64,000 nucleotides of DNA, from NCBI GenBank assembly GCA_029204225.1, contig CM055104.1, positions 26,500,394 through 26,564,393 of the forward strand, written 5' to 3'. The notes beneath the pieces are model-generated. The model searched no databases and was not told the origin of the DNA. It saw only the letters and a list, made by a program, of their open reading frames with translations. Source of the stretch: Diphasiastrum complanatum (taxonomy: Eukaryota > Streptophyta > Lycopodiopsida > Lycopodiales > Lycopodiaceae). The stretch's first letter is position 1. The number at the start of each line of letters is the position of its first letter. Below, in pieces: positions 57,752 to 64,000 of the stretch. The position numbers and the translations under genes are program-made.

Positions 57752-60520
57752 CAATCTTGACCCCTCAGTGCTTTTGCTACATGTGAATGAATTTTTGTGA
57801 TTCATTGTTTTCAAGTTTTATTTTCAAGTCTAATTTGATTTCATTTAAGTTGATTCAAGACTTGTTTTATGTAAAAGTACAGTCAATAAGCTTCAATATG
57901 GGACTAAGGAGTGTAGGAAACCCTCCCTTGAGGTTCACAATTCATCTATCCTAGCCGTGCACGGTAAGCGTGTTACCGTCATGCCTAAGGATTTTGTAAT
58001 TCTCAACAGCTTCGGGATATTGTAATTCTCAACAGCTTCGGTCACATTGTTTAAATCTTCACGTTGATAACACCAGTACCTCTAGGGATCTACCTCTGGA
58101 CATGAGAGATCTACCCGCCACCTCTAGGAGGAAAATGAAGTAGTCCCGTTCCATTAAAGGAGGATTCTGTAAGCCAGCTGCTTCTGCTCCTCCTAGAGTG
58201 ATTCCAGCCAAATGCCCACTGTGTTGTCCTTTCCACTCCTTCAATGTCTTCTGACTCTGAATCAGATTCAAATTTTGTAAAGACCGAGCCAAAAATGCCG
58301 GTCCACCTAGAGTTGGGTCCCAGTGGGTCTCAGCCCGTCCTAAATGAGGCTAGAGAAAAGTTTGTAGCCTTAGAAATGGTCCGTGATAATATTTTACGAT
58401 TTTTTGGCCAGTTGTAAAAATAGCCACCATAGCCGTGCTAAAATCCTACCATGTACAGAGTTGGTTTTACTAATATATGGTTGCCTAGTGCATTTTTAGG
58501 GAAACCGTGTTGTCGTGGGAGCCCTAGTCATGAATGCCGAAAGAGTCAACTTCAGTCAAAGAGCCATCAAAGAACAATATTTATCGGGCAAAACCCAAGC
58601 TATGAATTATGGGCAATACTGAAAACTTGCAGAAACTCTAATGGGTAAAGTTGGGCAAACTACGAGAAACGGGCAAAATACGCAAATCAGTCGGTAATTC
58701 CGAAAAACCAAAAGCCAAGGGCCGGCGGGCCGTACCTGCTACAAAGAAAAGAGAAATCAAATGAAGGGCTAAAAGAAATAAAGGACCAAGGAAATAAATG
58801 TCACCTTAGGTGGAGAAGGGGGTTTGACAAAAGTCCTCACCCACCTTTTGGATAATAAATGTAAACAAGAGTTTAGAATCTAGGGGGCCTAAAAGATATC
58901 TTTGCTAGCTTTTGACAAAGAGGGCATCTTGGCTAGATCTGGAGGTAACCAGTAAAGGGCTTTAAATGGCACCAAACTCCTACACCCTCATGGAAGCCAC
59001 TTGATGTACTTGCCAATGGGGATTGGACAAATGGAAAATAAGGCTGAAAGGGCATGAAAATTGGCAAAGCCTCATATTGAAAGGGGACACTTGAGATTTA
59101 CTATAAAAGGAGGCCACTCTTTGTGATAAGACATAGCTGGATAATAATGTGATAGTGAGTTGATAGTTGGATTTGATAGTTGGAGTTGAGGAGTTTGATG
59201 TGTCAGTTTTGATGTGGTAGTTGAATGCCATGTTGATTGAGAGTTTCATTACATTTGTTGAGAGTTAGTTAGAAGTCATTTGAGTTGGAATGCATTTGGG
59301 TTGTTGATTGAGGGTTGATAAGATTGAGAAAGTAGTATACTACATCTTAAGAGGTACTTGTTCAATGTTAATTGCTTGAGAGTAGTTTGAGAGTGGTTTG
59401 AGGTTACGTACCCCTTGGTATGTTCGATTGAAGGTTCGTAGTGTTTACAATTGGGTGTTTGGGAGTGATGTTGTGCTTGAGAATGCTTGAATGTTGAGTG
59501 ATTAGTTCTACTTTGTTGTTTTTAGTTCCAGGTTAGTTGCTTAACATGTGGAATGGGTGTTTGATTGTGGACGATATCTTGTTATTGGAAGTCGGTGGAT
59601 TGGTGGCTGACAATACTTGTATAGTGTAGGGATGCAAGTGTGTGGTGGAGCATGTTTTTGTATGGGCCATTGTACTTGAGGGTTGATAGAAATGCATATG
59701 TTGAGAGTAAGTGGGGAGGTTACAGCTCAATGACTAACCTCAATGACTAATGCTTGATTGCTTTTGAGGTTAGCGTATGTTTTTGAGCCTCATTGATTGT
59801 GAAGTTGAGAGTGAGCTTGATTGCTCAAAAGAGAGGGGTCGTGATATGGTCCAGAGTTTTTGTGGGGGGGAAGGCCCTGCCCGAGGGCCTTCCCTGTTGG
59901 GAGGGCCGTTGGCCTGAGGGCCCGGGCCTTCCCCTGCATAATGCTGGGGTGCGAGGGTGCTGATTCTGGCAGAATCAGCTTACTAATCCAGCTGTCATGG
60001 TGGATCACCAGAATGTCTTAGTAAGACAGCTGGATTTTGCAAATACAAATTCTGATAAAAATTGTCCTGCTGAAAATGCCTCCAAAACACAAAGAAAACC
60101 AGAGCACACAACATTACATTATGTGTAAAAGAGTTGTTGTTGTGTGTTTTGTGAGGAAGTTAGTTTTGAGAGTGTTTGTTTAAGTGGATATTGAAAAGAT
60201 TGTGTGAAGGATGATCCTTTGTGAAAAGGTTAGAAACTAAAGATTCAAGTGCAAGAGTTTTCAATGATGAATATAGCCTCACTCTCTACACAAGTTGCTA
60301 CGGTGAGCCGTTTCCACGATTCCATCCTGCGAATTTGCACAACCTGTGGTTATATCAGCCCGCTGAGGCCTTGCCTGTGGCTGTGCGGAGCTCACTGGAT
60401 CTACCATCTACCTACAAAATCTCACTAGACCCCTGACGTGCTCGCTGGAGGCTACCTCTGTTCGCTGCCCTGCCCTTGTGCACTGCTCCTACAGGCCCTT
60501 GCTGCCTTGCCTCTGTCCAT

Positions 60521-60668
60521 AGTGAATGAGTTCTACCTTACATCATATACCGAAAGAGAGTAGTTAAGCGATCCGTTTTTGCTTGTTCATCGCTAGTGAA
60601 TGAGTTCTACCTTACATCATAGACCGAAAGAGAGTAGTTAAGCGATCCGTTTTTGCTTGTTCATCGCT
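60521..60668 (+). repeat. 74-bp exact tandem duplication
   Basis: 60521-60594 and 60595-60668 are adjacent copies starting AGTGAATGAGTTCTACC, differing at one position (ATATACC versus ATAGACC). It must be recent. It is non-coding as far as I can see. Confidence 0.9.
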
Positions 60669-62166
60669 GATAGGAAGAGACCATCTCTGAGTTTCCGTTG
60701 ATCGTTCTGCTGTTTTTCATCATCTCATAGACAGAGCACTTCATTCCTTCACATAGAATGAAAGATCAATTGGTTCCTGCCTGGCCATCGTTGACTGTTT
60801 GAAACACTTGTTCTCATTATCTGTCATCTAAGTTCCACGGTTAAGTTCCACACTTTTAGACACTTTTAGAGGGCAATACTCAATGCTAAATGACATTTAT
60901 GAAAGCAATTGATCACATTTGAAGAGACCGAATACCTTTGTAGTTCATCGCACCTGTGCAGCCAACATTCAAGCACATATCCATCGCATTCTAGAACGCC
61001 AAGCGAGATAGCAAAGGTAATGAGACCGAGATTCTTGGCATTCATGACTAGAGTTCCACCAAAAATCGGCTACCTAACTGCAGATTGAGGTGAGCATTAC
61101 TTGAATTATCTATCTCGATTTCATGAATTGATGTTTCTTAAGCTTTTTGTGGTGTGAAATTGTCATACACGTATTAAATGCGGATTTTACTTGTGTTTTA
61201 GAGAAGTAACTTGGCTTGAGAGTTAATGCATCGGTTGTTCTAAGCATGAGGTCCAGAAGACGTAATTTCGGCTAAGTAATTGTTTCAAATGGTATCCATG
61301 TGCTCAAATGATTAATTGGAATGTTTTGGATGAATGGGGTTTTTCATCTAGCACTAATCATGCTAGGTGGTGATAGAGGGTATGCATAGGATTCGAAAGT
61401 AGGGTAAGCATGGCGAAAGGGTTTTAGAATATTTTCAATGTTAGAATGCCTAAAGAATTGTTGACTATATGAAAGGTGGGAAGAATGATTGGGTCGTGTT
61501 GTTTATAAACATTAACTCGTAGAGTTTATGTTGTTTAAAGTCCGATACTTGCTAATAGCGTACTGTTTAGAGTTAAGTGTCTTGCTAAAATACGTAAGGA
61601 ATTGGATTGTTCGAATGTTTGAAGTTATCAAAATCACCTAACCGACGTATGTGATTACGGTCTACTAGCTCATGAATGATTGACTGCTTTATGGAAGTGT
61701 CCTTTTCAAGTTGCTGAAACGCAAGTATTTGTATTACAAAATTTCAGTTATTGATGTCATCCTGAAAATTTATAGCCAAATTAGTAGTTCGCGATCCAAC
61801 TAGTTGAAGCGTCAAAGTTTGGAAATGTTTGGTATACATATGCTTTATATTTCACTAGTATGGAATTGTTAGTTAAACTGCTCTACGAAACCGTCAAGTT
61901 CGAAAGCGTTTTTTTCCGTGTTAAGGGCATTGTGGGCCCTTCCCCTTTTAGGGCTTTCTGACGAAACCAACCCCACGTCTGAAAAACCCCTAACAATATG
62001 AGACCTATTTAGCTAATAAGATAGATCGTCTCGACAATTATTTTGATTTTTTTCTTTCAAATACCTAGAAAAGCTTTCGGTTGGGTTCGAAATTTCGTGA
62101 AGAGATGAAGATAAATGTGATGAGATTTCAAACACTATTGTTAAAATTGCTCAAATGTTTTTGCAG

Positions 62167-62319
62167 CGTAACATTAGTATCGATTCCCTTCGAGACATTT
62201 TTGTTGTGAGCCCCTTTTTCATGACAACAGTGAAGGCAAATGAGACCAATTTTGAAGAAGATGTATACTTTATCGAATGCAGCCATGTGGCCAAATTCTT
62301 TTATAACTCCTTATGAAAA
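62167..62319 (+). other. Exon-like island of unknown gene
   Basis: After a good acceptor (GTTTTTGCAG) one frame reads RNISIDSLRDIFVVSPFF, then NFEEDVYFIECSHVAKFFYN and a TGA at 62317. The composition is coding-like. A GTAAGT follows at 62323 but the frame is already closed, so this would be a last exon or a decayed one. The family is not recognised. Confidence 0.3.
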
Positions 62320-62526
62320 TAAGTAAGTCTTTTTACTTGAGAAATGTTCATCTTTTAGTTTGATGTTTAAATCTCCTTATGTGATGTCTCTAATTTCTCT
62401 TAAATATTGTAGCCAACATTAGAGCTTAAACATTCTTTCTGTCAAAGTGAATAAAGAAGTATCAAATATTTTGTGTAAAAATAAATTTAGCCGACAATAC
62501 ACAGAGAATTCAATGCTTTGCTTCCT

Positions 62527-63656
62527 CATTAGGGACTTTTTTGAACTCAACAAGGGCCTCTTCCTTGTCTAAACGTGTTTGCTAATTAGAATTAATTAAT
62601 TCCTTAATTGTCCTACATGGCAGTTCATCTTGGATTTATCATAGGTTAACTCACACCTCAATAGGCTTCACTTAAGCCTAGTGTAATAAATTAAGGACAC
62701 ATGATCATAATGTAGCCAAAAAATTTGAATCCAATGAGACTTTCACTCTTCAAGGCCTTCAAAACTTATTTTAGCTAACTCAGAATGAAAAAAAAATGGG
62801 TCCCAATCTTTCTTTGGGCCTCCATTTTAAAAAAAAAAAAATTCCAAAACATTTGGGAGGGAGGGGAGCTTGCTCCCTCCCCTTCTTCTCTTTTCCTTAC
62901 ATATGTATATGTAAGGAGGGGGTCCCATTTTCTCCTCCCGTCCGGGCCGCTGGCCCTTTTGGGGGAGGAGCAGCTAGGAGGCCACCCCTCAACCCCCTCA
63001 AACTCCCCCTCCCTCCTCCTAGGTACATAGAGGGAGGGAGGTGGGGGGCGCAGGACCCACCCGGGCCAGTGGCCCGGAATGCAGCAGTGCGCTTGCCCGG
63101 GTTGCGCAACGGTGCCCCCCACCTCCCTCCCTCTATGTACCTAGGGGAGGGAGGGTTTAGGGGATCAAGTAATGGTCTCCAGGCTGTTGCGCCCCCAAAA
63201 GGGCAAGCGGCCTAGAGGGGAGGGGTGTGCGTGGGTGCACGGCCCCCTCCTTACATATACATATGTAAGGAAAGGGAAAGAGGGGGGTGGCTTGTCATTT
63301 TCAAGCCCCCCTCTCTCTCAATTTTTTTTGAATTTTGTTTTCAAAATGGGGGCCCAAAGAAATATTGACACCCCCCTTTTCTCTCATTCCAAACTAGAAG
63401 GTAAATTACTTGAAGTGTTTGAAAAAATAGCAATTGTACCATTGCAATACTATCATTAATATGAGTTGAGTAAGTAGAGTCAGAGGAGTGTTAGTGGGTG
63501 AGAAGAATTTAAAGATCCAATCTACACCATTGGATGTGCCATGTCATATGGACCATTCCATCTCAATTGTCACTCTCTTATTGGTACACATGTCACCATT
63601 AACGCTAATTATGATTAGTGAAGTGGCCCTTTTTGAGTCCAAAAAGGGCCCTAATG
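62527..63656. mobile_element. 1.13-kb foldback element
   Basis: The ends are imperfect ~30-bp inverted repeats (CATTAGGG...AAGGGCC and its mirror ending CCCTAATG). Inside, arms mirror each other around about 63083. CCTTACATATGTATATGTAAGG-type sequence lies in the left arm and its mirror at 63250. CCTAGGTACATAGAGGGAGG is mirrored by CCTCCCTCTATGTACCTAGG. The centre is very GC-rich. The element is non-coding. A left-half copy is at 55016. The target-site duplication is not evident, so the superfamily is open. Confidence 0.8.
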
Positions 63657-63808
63657 TTCAGCCATCCGAAATATACCGATAATCGCCACTTTTATTGCTA
63701 ATTCAAATCTTTTTATGGATTTAAGTTTTGCATATTTTCTTGAACAAAATATTTTTCATATTGTTAATAGGCAGAGGGATTCGTTCAGTTGTGCATGGTT
63801 CATTTTGA

Positions 63809-64000
63809 ATAACACAAAATAACACAGTTCACTATCAAACCATACAACCTATCAATGAAGTGGATAGATTGCGGCAAAAGTTGATTAAATTTTTTGTTAG
63901 AAATGACAAAAGTTTTGTTCCTAAAATTGATCTGACAGCCTTTCAGGTTGCTCAAGAAGTAGATGCTATAATTTACGATCAACGGGGTATACAAGTCCTT
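63809..64000 (+). other. Exon-like ORF running off the right edge
   Basis: A 64-codon frame is open to the last base and reads INEVDRLRQKLIKFFVRND, then VPKIDLTAFQVAQEVDAIIY. The residue mix and mild amphipathic pattern look coding. There is only a faint likeness to the helical middle domain of TFIIS-type proteins, which I would not rely on. It may belong with the island at 62167, separated by the foldback element. Confidence 0.35.

Noticed and set aside
62785-63215. Overlapping 81-139 codon ORFs on both strands
   Set aside because: They lie in the palindromic GC-rich core of the foldback element; symmetry and base composition explain them.

Overview
The window is nuclear DNA of a seed plant, most likely an angiosperm. 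It is AT-rich, has long introns, carries (GA)n and (CT)n microsatellites, and is packed with LTR retrotransposons of the Copia and Gypsy types plus many small foldback or MITE elements. The very long transposon-filled intron and the transposon load suggest a large genome, perhaps an early-diverging angiosperm. The species cannot be settled from this sequence alone.

Two protein-coding host genes can be assembled exon by exon. The first, on + at 5478-16381, is a CONSTANS-like transcription factor with B-box zinc fingers and a CCT domain. It has five exons, and its third intron is 7.4 kb long. The second, on - at 34293-31549, is a six-exon gene for a secreted, glycosylated, cysteine-containing protein that resembles the plant Expp1-precursor family. 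None of its exons is obvious as a long ORF. There are two tRNA genes: tRNA-Arg(TCG) on + at 52395 and a tRNA-Ala(TGC)-like gene on - at 29804. Two exon-like islands near the right edge (62167-62319 and 63809-64000) may belong to a further gene that leaves the window.

The rest is mobile DNA. From 18.9 to 28.1 kb lies a young Copia element whose 5' LTR and gag are inverted relative to pol and the 3' LTR. Its gag carries an 85-bp tRNA-derived SINE-like insert, and its pol is split by a fragment of a Ulp1-like protease gene and a 24-bp minisatellite. From 36.9 to 45.6 kb there are a CACTA transposase scrap, a 1.1-kb inverted-repeat element and a decayed Gypsy (Athila/Tat-type) element. The Gypsy element has an extra 849-codon reading frame after pol and a dense array of TTCnnGAA motifs. 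From 45.6 to 56 kb there are two copies of a coiled-coil ORF in opposite orientation, a Copia-like element with an unusual 863-codon ORF in place of a normal integrase-RT, Gypsy 5' remnants and a Copia RT scrap. From 56 to 64 kb the sequence is mostly unassigned, apart from simple repeats and a 1.13-kb foldback element that has a half copy at 55.0 kb.

The parts interact mainly by nesting. Elements have inserted into the CONSTANS-like intron, into each other, and possibly into the edge gene. The most unusual observations are the two accessory reading frames tied to retroelements (41578-44207 and the duplicated coiled-coil ORF), the 863-codon ORF, and the HSE-like array.
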